DNA of 18,920 bases, from NCBI GenBank assembly GCA_964411785.1, contig CAYPMJ010000027.1:1-18920 (forward strand), given 5' to 3'. Shown in pieces: positions 1 through 8,369 of the stretch (positions are counted from its first letter, which is position 1; each line of letters begins with the position of its first letter). Both the position numbers and the translations under genes were made by a program. This DNA is from RUG626 sp964411785. Its GTDB lineage: Bacteria > Bacillota > Clostridia > Oscillospirales > Oscillospiraceae. The notes below the pieces were generated by a model. The model was given only the letters and a program-made list of their open reading frames with translations, was not told where the DNA came from and ran no database searches.

Positions 1-42
1 ATACACTGCGAAAGGTGACGCATGAATGGAGAGGGAGACTAT

Positions 43-948
43 ATGAAGGCGTTTGTTACAGGCGTAAATGGGCAGCTTGGCTTTGACGTCATGAACGAGC
101 TTGCACGGCTGGGTCATGAGGGAATCGGAAGTGACCTCAATCCGACGTTCAGCGGAATTCGAAACGGCACGCCGGTGATGAATATGCCATATGTGTCGCT
201 TGATATTACCGATGGTGAAGAGGTTAAAGAGGTTATCACCAGGCTTAGGCCGGATGTGGTAATTCACTGTGCCGCCTGGACAGCTGTGGACAAGGCGGAG
301 GAGAACGAGAGCACTGCTTTTGCCGTTAATGAGTCGGGCACGAGGAATATTGCTGTGGCATGCAGGGACATTGGAGCAAAAATCATATATATCTCCACTG
401 ACTATGTTTTTCCGGGGACAGGAGATCAGTTCTATAAACCGGAGGATGAGAAAGGCCCGTTGAATGTCTATGGACGTTCCAAGCTGGCGGGGGAGGCCGC
501 AGTCCAGGAGCTGCTTGAGAGATATTTTATTGTACGTATTTCATGGGTGTTCGGGTTAAACGGATCTAATTTTATCCGAACCATGCTGCGTTTGTCCGAG
601 ACACGAAGCGAGATTGGCGTCGTGGCGGATCAGGTAGGGTCGCCAACCTATACTTCTGATCTGGCTCCTCTTCTCTGCAATATGGCTGGGACAGAGCAGT
701 ACGGCATTTACCATGCCACTAACGAGGGTGTCTGTTCCTGGGCGGAGCTTGCAAAGGAAGTCTTTAAGGTGGCCGGGAAGAACGTCATGGTAAGGAGTCT
801 TGCAACGGCAGACTACCCCTCTAAGGCGGCCAGACCACTAAATTCACGTATGGACAAAAGCTCACTGGATCTGGCGGGATTTTCAAGGCTTCCGGAGTGG
901 CAGGATGCTGTCGGAAGGTATATTACGGAATTGCGGAAATTGGATTAA
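43..948 (+). CDS. rmlD: dTDP-4-dehydrorhamnose reductase (RmlD/RfbD)
   Basis: NADPH-dependent reductase for the last step of dTDP-L-rhamnose synthesis, cytoplasmic. The protein is 301 residues, normal for the family. Visible features are the Rossmann glycine motif TGVNGQLG (residues 6-13), HCAAWTAVDKAE (about 75-86), the short-chain dehydrogenase triad elements T119/D120/Y121 in ISTDYVF and the catalytic pair Y143 and K147 in YGRSK, and the RmlD-type substrate segment DQVGSPTYTSDLA. I chose the ATG at 43 because family proteins begin just before the glycine motif and GGAGAGGGAG lies directly upstream. An in-frame ATG at 22 would add seven residues and also has an AAAGGTG upstream, so it remains possible. 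No other dTDP-rhamnose gene is in the window; they may lie to the left. It implies a rhamnose-containing surface polymer. Confidence 0.95.
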   Translation: MKAFVTGVNGQLGFDVMNELARLGHEGIGSDLNPTFSGIRNGTPVMNMPYVSLDITDGEEVKEVITRLRPDVVIHCAAWTAVDKAEENESTAFAVNESGTRNIAVACRDIGAKIIYISTDYVFPGTGDQFYKPEDEKGPLNVYGRSKLAGEAAVQELLERYFIVRISWVFGLNGSNFIRTMLRLSETRSEIGVVADQVGSPTYTSDLAPLLCNMAGTEQYGIYHATNEGVCSWAELAKEVFKVAGKNVMVRSLATADYPSKAARPLNSRMDKSSLDLAGFSRLPEWQDAVGRYITELRKLD

Positions 949-1020
949 AAAGTTGATTCCGTGTGGGTAGAGAGCTGCAGGAAAAGACAGGACGTTAGTA
1001 TTTCAGCGTGGTGATTTATT

Positions 1021-4000
1021 ATGAGAGATGACAGAGAGTATATAGCGTTTGATCAATACCAGCGGTACAGGACAATAGAGCGGTTGATAGATGTCTGCCG
1101 ACAGAAAACACCACAGAGGATATACCGTATTCTGGAGCTGGGGTCCTTCGAAAATAAACTCCTGAGGCTCTTCCTTCCCAATGATGAGATAACCTTCACA
1201 GATGTAACTCTGACGGACAAGATGAGGGCGGATGGGGAATTTCAGGAGGCGGACGGAACGGATCTGCATTTTCCGGATGGAAGCTACGATTTCGTTGTAT
1301 CCGCAGACGTCTTCGAACATGTGCCAAAGGAGAAGAGAGAGAGCTTTTTGAGAGAATCCTACCGCGTGGCAAAAGAAAGCGTCTTTATGTGTTTTCCGAT
1401 TGGCGAGAAACGGGTTGAGGCGGCGGAGGAGAGAATCAATGCATATTTCAGGTCTCTCTCCGGAGACGATTTTATCTGGCTGAAGGAGCATCGTGAGAAT
1501 GGCCTTCCGGAGCCAGACGAGGTTGCCGGGATGGTTGGAGCAATAACGCCGCATTTCTTTTCATTTACTCATGGAGACCTGCTCCTGTGGGAGAAGATGT
1601 GGTACTGTCGCTTCGATGCCTGTTTTGTCCCGGGAATCAATGATTTTCTGGAAAAAATAGACAATTATTATAACACACAGCTGTATGCCAATGATTATTC
1701 AGAGGACTGCTACCGGGTTTTTTATGTGCTGTCTCATGAGAGTGTCGATGAGCTTTTAAGACAGGTTCGGCATGAGCGGGAAAATGTCAGACAAAATGAT
1801 CTGTACGGTTTGAATATGCTTCTGGACGTCTGCCATGGTATAGGGCCTGTGCGGGAGTACAGCGACGCCTGTCAGAAGCTGGGACAGGACACTAGCTGTG
1901 ATACACAGATTTTCGTAGATACCGGCGCCGGGTTTAACGAGGAGCAGTCACAGCACATCTATCACCCATATAACGGTACTTTTGACCTCACGGTTCCAAT
2001 AGAACCGGGGACAGAGCGAGTACGGGTTGATCCATCAGATAGAAGCTGTATTGTGATTTTCAAAAAATGCTGTGCTGTCACAGAACGCGGGATTCAGGAC
2101 ATTACGTTTGAGAGTGACGGACATTATCTGGAGAATGCCGTTATCTTCAGTTCAGATGATCCACAGCTTATTATTTCCCATCTTCCCGAGGGGACGCGTG
2201 AACTCAGGGTTACTCTCGGTGTCTGCAATGCTATGCCGGAGGTGCAGGAGCTTTACTTAAGGCAGATGAACCTGGCGCAGACCGAGAGAGAACAGTTCTC
2301 CGAAAGACTGCGGGCGCAAAGGGAGAGTCTTAGCGAGACGGCGCGTACAGAGCTTGAGGCGGAGCGTGAGCGGATGGAGCGGGGATTTCAGATTGAGCTT
2401 GAGGAACAGGAGAAGCAGTTTCAGGTCAGGCTTGAGGAGCGTGACAGAGGCTTTCAGGCTGAACGCACTCTTGAGCGGACAGGCTATAACGTGGAGCGTG
2501 AACAGCTTAAGAGCATTTTCATGCAGGAGCGTGAACAGCTTCGGTGCGCGTTTCAGGTCGAGCGCGAGCAGATGAGGAGTGCGTTTCAGGTGGAACGGGA
2601 TCAGGCACAGAATGCGGAAAACATCCGACGCAGTGAGCTTGAGTCAAGATATAGAGAGGATCTGGACGCACAGGGGAGAGCGTTTCAGGCGGAACACGAT
2701 GAGATAAAGAGAGTTTATGATGAGGAGCATACCCGACTGACAGACGCACACAAGGCGGACCTGGCAGCGTTGGAGGAGGCGTTTGAAGAGGAGCGTACCA
2801 GGTCAAAAAGCGCCTTTGATGCAGAGAGAAAGCAGATTGATGATGCGCATGAACTGGAATTGAGGCGGCTTGAGAAAGCCTTTCAGATAGAGCGGGGAAA
2901 GCTTGTTAATGCGGTGCGTCTGGATATGACAGAATTTGAAAATAAAATTGAGTCGGAGCGCCATCAGGAGATATTGGACTTTCAGGGTGAGCGTGAGCAG
3001 CTGAAAAAGGCGTTTCGCCGGGAAACGAGACAGATGAAAAGCTCGTTTAACCGGGATCAAAAACAACTTAAGAGTGTCTTCCTGGAGGAACGTTCTAGGA
3101 TGCAGAGCGATTTTCAAGCTGAGCAGGGACAGATAAGAGAGCTTCTGCAAAATGAGTTAAAGTCGCAGGTTCGGGAGAACGGAGTGCTCCGCGCTCAGGC
3201 TGAGGAGCTCATCCACGCAAATGAGAACTTGCGTTCTGAGCTTGAATACTATAAGACGAACTATAACACGGCAATAAATCAGCTTGAAGAACATAAGCAG
3301 CTTCTGACCGGGAGCCAGACAGAGCTTGAGAGTATAAGAAACAGTTACAATGCCGAGACCTGTCAGCGTGAGGAGCTGCAGCGGCAGCTCACTGAGAGCC
3401 GGACTCAGATTGAATCAGCTCAGTTCAGCTGTAAGTCCGAGACAGCCAGACGGGAGGAACTGTCGCTTCAGGTGGTGGATTTACAGAGGCAGGTTGAAGT
3501 ATACAGGCAGGCTTATGACATAATATCCAGCTCAGAATTCTGGAGGATCACAAAGCCCTTCAGAGTCATATTGGACGTGATGAAGAAAATAATTGAGCGG
3601 ATTAAGAATGGCGGCCTGAGCTCAGAAGACGGGCAGACGGGGATTCAATCAGGACAGAGGTGGAACGAGCAGTATTCATACCTGAGATTCTTTATAGAGC
3701 ATAAAGATGACGCGCGATTTGCTCCGGAGGATATCCCGGCGCAGAGGACTGCTGTTTTCTCTGAGAATATCAAATTCAGTATCGTGACACCGCTCTATAA
3801 CACGTCGCCGCAATTTCTGTGTGAGATGATTCAATCTGTGATGGATCAGACCTATGGGAACTGGGAACTGTGCCTGGCAGATGGTAGTGACCGAAAGCAC
3901 CGGGATGTGCGAAAAATCTGTGAGAAATTTGTTCGTCTGGATTCAAGAGTAAAATATTGCAAACTAGAGAAGAACCTGGGCATCTCGGGAAACACCAACG

Positions 4001-6198
4001 CAGCGCTGAATATTGCGGACGGTGACTACATAGGGCTCCTGGACCATGATGACGTTCTGCACCCGTCAGCTCTTTATGAGGTGATGACCACAATTTGCGA
4101 GAAGGGCGCGGATTTTGTTTATACCGATGAGAGTACGTTTCATGTAAGGCCAAATAATGTATTTCGCCTACACTTTAAGCCGGATTACGCGCCTGATACT
4201 CTAAGAGCGTGTAACTACATTTGCCATTTTACTGTATTTAAACATAGCTTACTTGACACAGTTGGACTGTTTCGCTCTGAGTGTGATGGAAGCCAGGATT
4301 ATGATATGGTGCTGCGTCTTACAGAAAAGGCTAGTCGAATTGAACACATTCCAAAGATACTCTACCATTGGAGAGCACATGAGAAGTCTGTAGCGGAGGA
4401 CATAGAGGCAAAGCCTTACGTCATAAACGCGGCTCATAAAGCTATATCAGATCATCTGACTCGCGTTGGGCTGAAAGGAGAGGTATTAGATACAGTTATC
4501 CCTTCTATGTACAGAGTACATTATGAAATTATCGGCAACCCTCTGGTTTCAATTATGATTCCAAACAAGGACCATTTGACTGATTTGAAAAAATGCGTTG
4601 ACTCGATTTTACAAAAGACAACCTATTCCCATTATGAGATAATTATTATTGAAAATAACAGCAATACAAAAGAAATATTTGAATACTACAAAAAGATTCA
4701 GAAAAAACGGAGACAGATTCGCGTCGTGAAGTGGAGGGGGGAGTTTAATTACGCGGCGATTAATAATTTTGGTGTGAAATACTCAAAGGGTGATTTTATC
4801 CTATGTTTAAATAATGATACAGAGGTGATTTCACCCGATTGGATTCAGGAGATGCTGATGTTTGCACAGCGTGAAGACGTGGGAGCGGTAGGCGCGAAGC
4901 TTTACTACCCTGACGAAACGATTCAGCATGCTGGTGTTATTCTTGGAGTGGGCGGTGTTGCTGGTCACTCTCATAAAGGTTTTGCGCGGCAAGAATATGG
5001 ATATATAGGGAGACTGATCTATGCGCAGAATTTGTCGGCGGTTACCGCAGCGTGCATTATGATAAGGCGAAGTGTTTGGGATCAGGTGAGGGGATTTGAT
5101 GAAGTCTTCAAGGTTGCTCTTAATGATGTAGACTTATGTATGCGTATTCGTCAGGCTGGCTACCTAATAGTTTGGACTCCGTTCGCTGAGTTATACCACT
5201 ATGAATCCAAGAGTCGTGGTTTGGAAAATACACCAGAAAAACGTGTTCGATTCGAAGGTGAGAGGGAACTATTTAAGGAGCGGTGGAAAGCTGAGCTTGA
5301 GGCGGGAGATCCATATTACAATCCTAATCTCACTTTAGATAAAGAGGACTTTTCCTTTAAATACATTGACAACTGCATACGACGAGAAGAAGAGGGGACA
5401 TTGGAATATATTTCTGAACAGGTTTCTGTGGATCAAGATATTGAATCAAATTCAGAATGCCTATATTCTTTTGACGAGCGTTCAACTGAAGAAGATGCTT
5501 GGTGTATAAGGGGATGGGCAATTGCATTTAATAAACCGTGTGATGATCAAAAGATCTTTATATCGCTGACAAATAATCAGGAAACTCAGATTTATACAGC
5601 AATTAAATTTAATAGACAGGATGTGGCTGATTACTTTCACGATGAGAGGTATCTTTCTTGTGGATACTTTGGAGCAATCCCGATTGCGAAACTGCAGAAT
5701 GGCACATATGAAGTAGGCATCATTATTCAGAGTGAGAGCAGATTTTATATGTTATCTGAAGGACCAACGTGGTATATTACGGTAAATGGTAGAAAGATCA
5801 ATCAATATAGTCAATATAGATGGTGTTCAGAGGAAACGTTTATTGGACAGGAGGATACAGACGCATCATGCCAGTGTGCAATTGACGGCGAGAATGTTGT
5901 AGACGGGGCTTTGCAGATTACAGGGTGGGCGTTTATTCCGGAGCTTAAAAGCGCAGCGCAGCGGGTTGTTGTTCAATTGACTGGTGAAGAGGGGGAGCGG
6001 TACTGTTTCTCCACCAGAAGCACATCTCGAAACGATGTTGGGCATGCCTTTAATAATGCGTTATATAATGAGAGTGGGTTTGAGGCCATTATTTTGGCGG
6101 AGAAGCTGAAAGCTGGCAATTATACATATTGTATATATATTGTTAATGAGGGGAGAGTTTCACATTCGCTTCCGTTCGGGCCGGTTAGGATTGGATGA
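1021..6198 (+). CDS. Giant multidomain methyltransferase - coiled coil - tandem GT2 glycosyltransferase
   Basis: A 1725-residue soluble protein with no clear membrane segment. Domains in order: class I SAM methyltransferase (about 30-240; ILELGS motif I near 37-42, acidic D61, SYDFVVSADVFEHVP 88-102); beta-rich module (about 285-410, containing TGAGFNEEQSQ); coiled coil (about 420-835) including 25 hendecads at 444-718; hinge with FWRITKPFR (840-848); GT2 domain 1 (about 919-1170, DxD-type LLDHDD 1006-1011, QDYD 1092-1095); GT2 domain 2 (about 1173-1430, LNNDTE 1263-1268, later NDVDLC); two tandem beta-sandwich modules (about 1485-1605 and 1610-1725), each with a GWA motif and a later RxDV. 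Start is ATG with GTGGTGA upstream. It probably polymerises or extends a glycan and may methylate its end. The domain assignments are firm for the GT2 and methyltransferase regions; the polymer and role are inferred. Base composition shifts from GC-rich coiled coil to AT-rich GT/beta regions. Confidence 0.9.
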   Translation: MRDDREYIAFDQYQRYRTIERLIDVCRQKTPQRIYRILELGSFENKLLRLFLPNDEITFTDVTLTDKMRADGEFQEADGTDLHFPDGSYDFVVSADVFEHVPKEKRESFLRESYRVAKESVFMCFPIGEKRVEAAEERINAYFRSLSGDDFIWLKEHRENGLPEPDEVAGMVGAITPHFFSFTHGDLLLWEKMWYCRFDACFVPGINDFLEKIDNYYNTQLYANDYSEDCYRVFYVLSHESVDELLRQVRHERENVRQNDLYGLNMLLDVCHGIGPVREYSDACQKLGQDTSCDTQIFVDTGAGFNEEQSQHIYHPYNGTFDLTVPIEPGTERVRVDPSDRSCIVIFKKCCAVTERGIQDITFESDGHYLENAVIFSSDDPQLIISHLPEGTRELRVTLGVCNAMPEVQELYLRQMNLAQTEREQFSERLRAQRESLSETARTELEAERERMERGFQIELEEQEKQFQVRLEERDRGFQAERTLERTGYNVEREQLKSIFMQEREQLRCAFQVEREQMRSAFQVERDQAQNAENIRRSELESRYREDLDAQGRAFQAEHDEIKRVYDEEHTRLTDAHKADLAALEEAFEEERTRSKSAFDAERKQIDDAHELELRRLEKAFQIERGKLVNAVRLDMTEFENKIESERHQEILDFQGEREQLKKAFRRETRQMKSSFNRDQKQLKSVFLEERSRMQSDFQAEQGQIRELLQNELKSQVRENGVLRAQAEELIHANENLRSELEYYKTNYNTAINQLEEHKQLLTGSQTELESIRNSYNAETCQREELQRQLTESRTQIESAQFSCKSETARREELSLQVVDLQRQVEVYRQAYDIISSSEFWRITKPFRVILDVMKKIIERIKNGGLSSEDGQTGIQSGQRWNEQYSYLRFFIEHKDDARFAPEDIPAQRTAVFSENIKFSIVTPLYNTSPQFLCEMIQSVMDQTYGNWELCLADGSDRKHRDVRKICEKFVRLDSRVKYCKLEKNLGISGNTNAALNIADGDYIGLLDHDDVLHPSALYEVMTTICEKGADFVYTDESTFHVRPNNVFRLHFKPDYAPDTLRACNYICHFTVFKHSLLDTVGLFRSECDGSQDYDMVLRLTEKASRIEHIPKILYHWRAHEKSVAEDIEAKPYVINAAHKAISDHLTRVGLKGEVLDTVIPSMYRVHYEIIGNPLVSIMIPNKDHLTDLKKCVDSILQKTTYSHYEIIIIENNSNTKEIFEYYKKIQKKRRQIRVVKWRGEFNYAAINNFGVKYSKGDFILCLNNDTEVISPDWIQEMLMFAQREDVGAVGAKLYYPDETIQHAGVILGVGGVAGHSHKGFARQEYGYIGRLIYAQNLSAVTAACIMIRRSVWDQVRGFDEVFKVALNDVDLCMRIRQAGYLIVWTPFAELYHYESKSRGLENTPEKRVRFEGERELFKERWKAELEAGDPYYNPNLTLDKEDFSFKYIDNCIRREEEGTLEYISEQVSVDQDIESNSECLYSFDERSTEEDAWCIRGWAIAFNKPCDDQKIFISLTNNQETQIYTAIKFNRQDVADYFHDERYLSCGYFGAIPIAKLQNGTYEVGIIIQSESRFYMLSEGPTWYITVNGRKINQYSQYRWCSEETFIGQEDTDASCQCAIDGENVVDGALQITGWAFIPELKSAAQRVVVQLTGEEGERYCFSTRSTSRNDVGHAFNNALYNESGFEAIILAEKLKAGNYTYCIYIVNEGRVSHSLPFGPVRIG
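2350..3174 (+). repeat. 25 tandem 11-residue (33-bp) hendecad repeats within the giant protein
   Basis: Residues 444-718 can be cut into 25 consecutive blocks of exactly 11 residues with no insertion or deletion. The consensus is A-F-Q-x-E-R-x-Q-L-K-S. Clear units include GFQIELEEQEK, AFQVEREQMRS, AFDAERKQIDD, AFQIERGKLVN, DFQGEREQLKK and VFLEERSRMQS. Position 2 is mostly F or Y, position 5 mostly E, position 9 usually L, I or M. At the DNA level units have diverged but retain 33-bp spacing (for example gagcgtgaacagctt recurs at 2497 and 2530). Eleven residues per three helical turns is the hallmark of a nearly straight or right-handed coiled coil. Confidence 0.93.
3304..3471 (+). repeat. Tandem duplication of a 28-residue (four-heptad) coiled-coil unit
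   Basis: After the hendecads end, residues 762-789 and 790-817 align without gaps. They share LT-S-T-x-ES at the start, ET near the middle and REEL-x-x-Q at the end. Twenty-eight residues is four heptads, so this part of the helix follows ordinary left-handed coiled-coil periodicity. The DNA copies are 84 bp each and substantially diverged. Confidence 0.75.
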
Positions 6199-6224
6199 GA
6201 GTGGAGGCAGTGAGGGAAAGACAC

Positions 6225-6230
6225 AGGAGG
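6225..6230 (+). promoter_or_regulatory. Strong ribosome binding site AGGAGG deciding the start of the DUF2142 gene
   Basis: A perfect AGGAGG is followed by six bases and then ATG at 6237. The alternative in-frame ATG at 6195, which would overlap the preceding stop as ATGA, has only a weak AGGATT upstream. The downstream start is therefore preferred. Confidence 0.75.
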
Positions 6231-6236
6231 AAAGCA

Positions 6237-8303
6237 ATGAGAAAAGAAACAGACAATGATACTGGCTTGGGACTCGATCGGGTTCGAAAGGCGGTGGGAT
6301 GGCCGTTCTTTTGGCTGTTCATCATTCTATCCGTCACTCTTGTAATAAGTATTGTTGATGTTGCAAGCCCTGATTATCAGCAAACAAAAAGCCAGGAGTT
6401 ATACTCTTCCGAAGTAGACATGAGTAAAATAACGACTTATGGGCTGGCTGTGTCGGAAAATCATTTTATATCCACTAATAATGACCCGCAAATTTATATT
6501 CCTTGCGTTGACGTCCCCATAAATACAATCACTATCGAATTTTCGACTCCGTTTTCATCACAATCATCATATCAGGTATATTTCGCTACAAATAATGAAG
6601 TTTTGTGCGAACCGAATTCTGTAGGGGGAAATATTGATTATTATTCATCAAGCCTGTCTATTCATTTGGATAAAAAAGTTTATACAACTCTGAGAGTCGA
6701 TATTTCCGGCGAGTATAGTATTGATAACATCAAGCTGCAGCTTTTGAATGTAAAAGAAGAACAGATAGTGGATGTGGTCGCCTGGATATTTGTATTGATA
6801 TCGGCAATCGGCTTGTTGCTGATATTCTTGTTTTTTAGAAGAGCCATAAAGGATGCTTTGATCCAGGCAAAAGAGAAAATTAATTCGATCACTGATCTAA
6901 ATGTTGAACTCATCTACGCGAAAGGCAATCACCATAAGATATTTTCAGTGATTGCAATAATATCTGGCCTTATGTACATTTTCCTTTCTCCTCCTATGAG
7001 TCATCCTGATGAACAATTTCATTTTGTCCATACAATTCGCATCGCGTCTGGTGATTTTTTTGCAACTGAAGAAGATGGAAAGTTAGGAGAATATATTCCA
7101 TCCAATGATATGCAGTTCTTTTTAGACAATCACGCACGCTATATTAGCGGTGCTGGAGAATATAGCTATGGGAGACTTTTAGAATTGGACAATAATAGAG
7201 CTTCAGAACAAAAGCTTTCTATTACTTATCTTAGTCCTTCAGTAAATCCATTTTCATATGTTATACCAGCGCTTGGAATGAAGCTGATAACATTGTTTGA
7301 TGTTAATTCAAGTTTTGGAAAAGTCATTGCCGGCGAGGTTATGAATTTACTATTCAGCGTCTTTATCATTTCGCTTGCAATTAAGAAAACACCGGTGCTG
7401 AAAAACACGATGATGCTGTTAGGATTGATGCCGATGACTTTGTACCAGCTCGCATCACTTTCATATGATGTTCCATGCATCTGCGGGTCGTTCCTTCTTT
7501 TTTCCTATATATGTAAACTTGTTTATTCTGATAATAACTATAAAGTAGGTGCAGAAGACATAATTTCGATATGTTTGGCGTCTGCATTGCTGTTTAGCTC
7601 TAAAATTATATATGTGATGTTTTTGGTAATTCTTTTCTCTATTTCAAAAAAGAAGTTTGTCAACAACAAACAGTATATTTTTTGTATAGCTTCAGTCGTA
7701 TTTACGGGAATCGTATTTTACTTAGTCCCGACCATGTACTATACCCTTTTATTATCTGACGGTGGAGCAACCACTAGTGGTGGTAATGCAAGTTCGTTTA
7801 TCCAGTTAATTGCCAATATCAAAAACGTTCCGGCGATAATTAGAGACAGTACGAAGGAATTTGGAAATTTCTGGATGCGTAGTTTCATTGGCTATTTCGG
7901 TTGGTTAGATGCACCTTTTCATTCTGCATATTATGCACTATTCATAATGGCTGCTGGGCCCGTTGCTTTGGTGGACATTTCGACTGTCAGGGGAACAAAA
8001 TGGACTGTGCGAGTTTTGTCAGCAATTTCAACAATATCCGTTATTGTTATGGTCATCATGTCCATGTACTTGGGCCATAATCCGGTCGTGGGTATAGAAG
8101 GAGGAACGGTTGCCTATGGAGTTCAGGGCAGATATTTTATTCCTCTGTCATTATTTATTTTAATGCCATTGTTTAACCCGCTGCTGTTGAAATTGAACCA
8201 TCTCGGAAAAGTAATTTCGGCACAGAGGAATTTAGTAATTATAACCAGTGTCTTTTTCTCGATGATGACATGTATGACATTGCTCGGAAGATACTGGATA
8301 TAG
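6237..8303 (+). CDS. DUF2142-type polytopic membrane protein, probable GT-C glycosyltransferase
   Basis: A 688-residue membrane protein. A first membrane segment (about 22-43) is followed by a roughly 130-residue extracytoplasmic beta-rich domain, a second membrane segment (about 177-199), a cytoplasmic linker, then a block of about ten hydrophobic segments. The segment SPPMSHPDEQFHF (251-263), directly after a membrane helix, matches the PPDE-HF signature of DUF2142 proteins. This family looks like GT-C enzymes, in which acidic residues in the first outer loop are catalytic; here D258 and E259 are candidates. It would use a polyprenyl-phosphate sugar outside the membrane; a DPM1-like GT2 that could supply this is at 15750. 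The domain at about 86-172 recurs in the next gene. The gene is AT-rich (sampled lines 27-40% G+C). An alternative role as a Wzy-like polymerase cannot be excluded. Confidence 0.82.
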   Translation: MRKETDNDTGLGLDRVRKAVGWPFFWLFIILSVTLVISIVDVASPDYQQTKSQELYSSEVDMSKITTYGLAVSENHFISTNNDPQIYIPCVDVPINTITIEFSTPFSSQSSYQVYFATNNEVLCEPNSVGGNIDYYSSSLSIHLDKKVYTTLRVDISGEYSIDNIKLQLLNVKEEQIVDVVAWIFVLISAIGLLLIFLFFRRAIKDALIQAKEKINSITDLNVELIYAKGNHHKIFSVIAIISGLMYIFLSPPMSHPDEQFHFVHTIRIASGDFFATEEDGKLGEYIPSNDMQFFLDNHARYISGAGEYSYGRLLELDNNRASEQKLSITYLSPSVNPFSYVIPALGMKLITLFDVNSSFGKVIAGEVMNLLFSVFIISLAIKKTPVLKNTMMLLGLMPMTLYQLASLSYDVPCICGSFLLFSYICKLVYSDNNYKVGAEDIISICLASALLFSSKIIYVMFLVILFSISKKKFVNNKQYIFCIASVVFTGIVFYLVPTMYYTLLLSDGGATTSGGNASSFIQLIANIKNVPAIIRDSTKEFGNFWMRSFIGYFGWLDAPFHSAYYALFIMAAGPVALVDISTVRGTKWTVRVLSAISTISVIVMVIMSMYLGHNPVVGIEGGTVAYGVQGRYFIPLSLFILMPLFNPLLLKLNHLGKVISAQRNLVIITSVFFSMMTCMTLLGRYWI

Positions 8304-8369
8304 ACGTTGGAGATGAGAAGAAGAAAGTGAAGAAAATGGGGTGGCGCACCCAATTAAATTGAAGGCAGA

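Noticed and set aside
1..18. Frame 1 reads five codons to a TGA at 16-18, possibly the tail of an upstream gene
   Set aside because: Five residues are too few to identify anything, although a TGA just before the rmlD start would fit an operon.
2519..3150. Long reverse-strand open frames opposite the coiled coil
   Set aside because: They mirror the 33-bp repetitive codon pattern of the forward gene and their translations look like no protein family.
8337..8351. Small inverted repeat GGGTG-GCG-CACCC between the DUF2142 gene and the small membrane protein gene
   Set aside because: Only five base pairs with a three-base loop and no T-run; not enough for a terminator or operator call.
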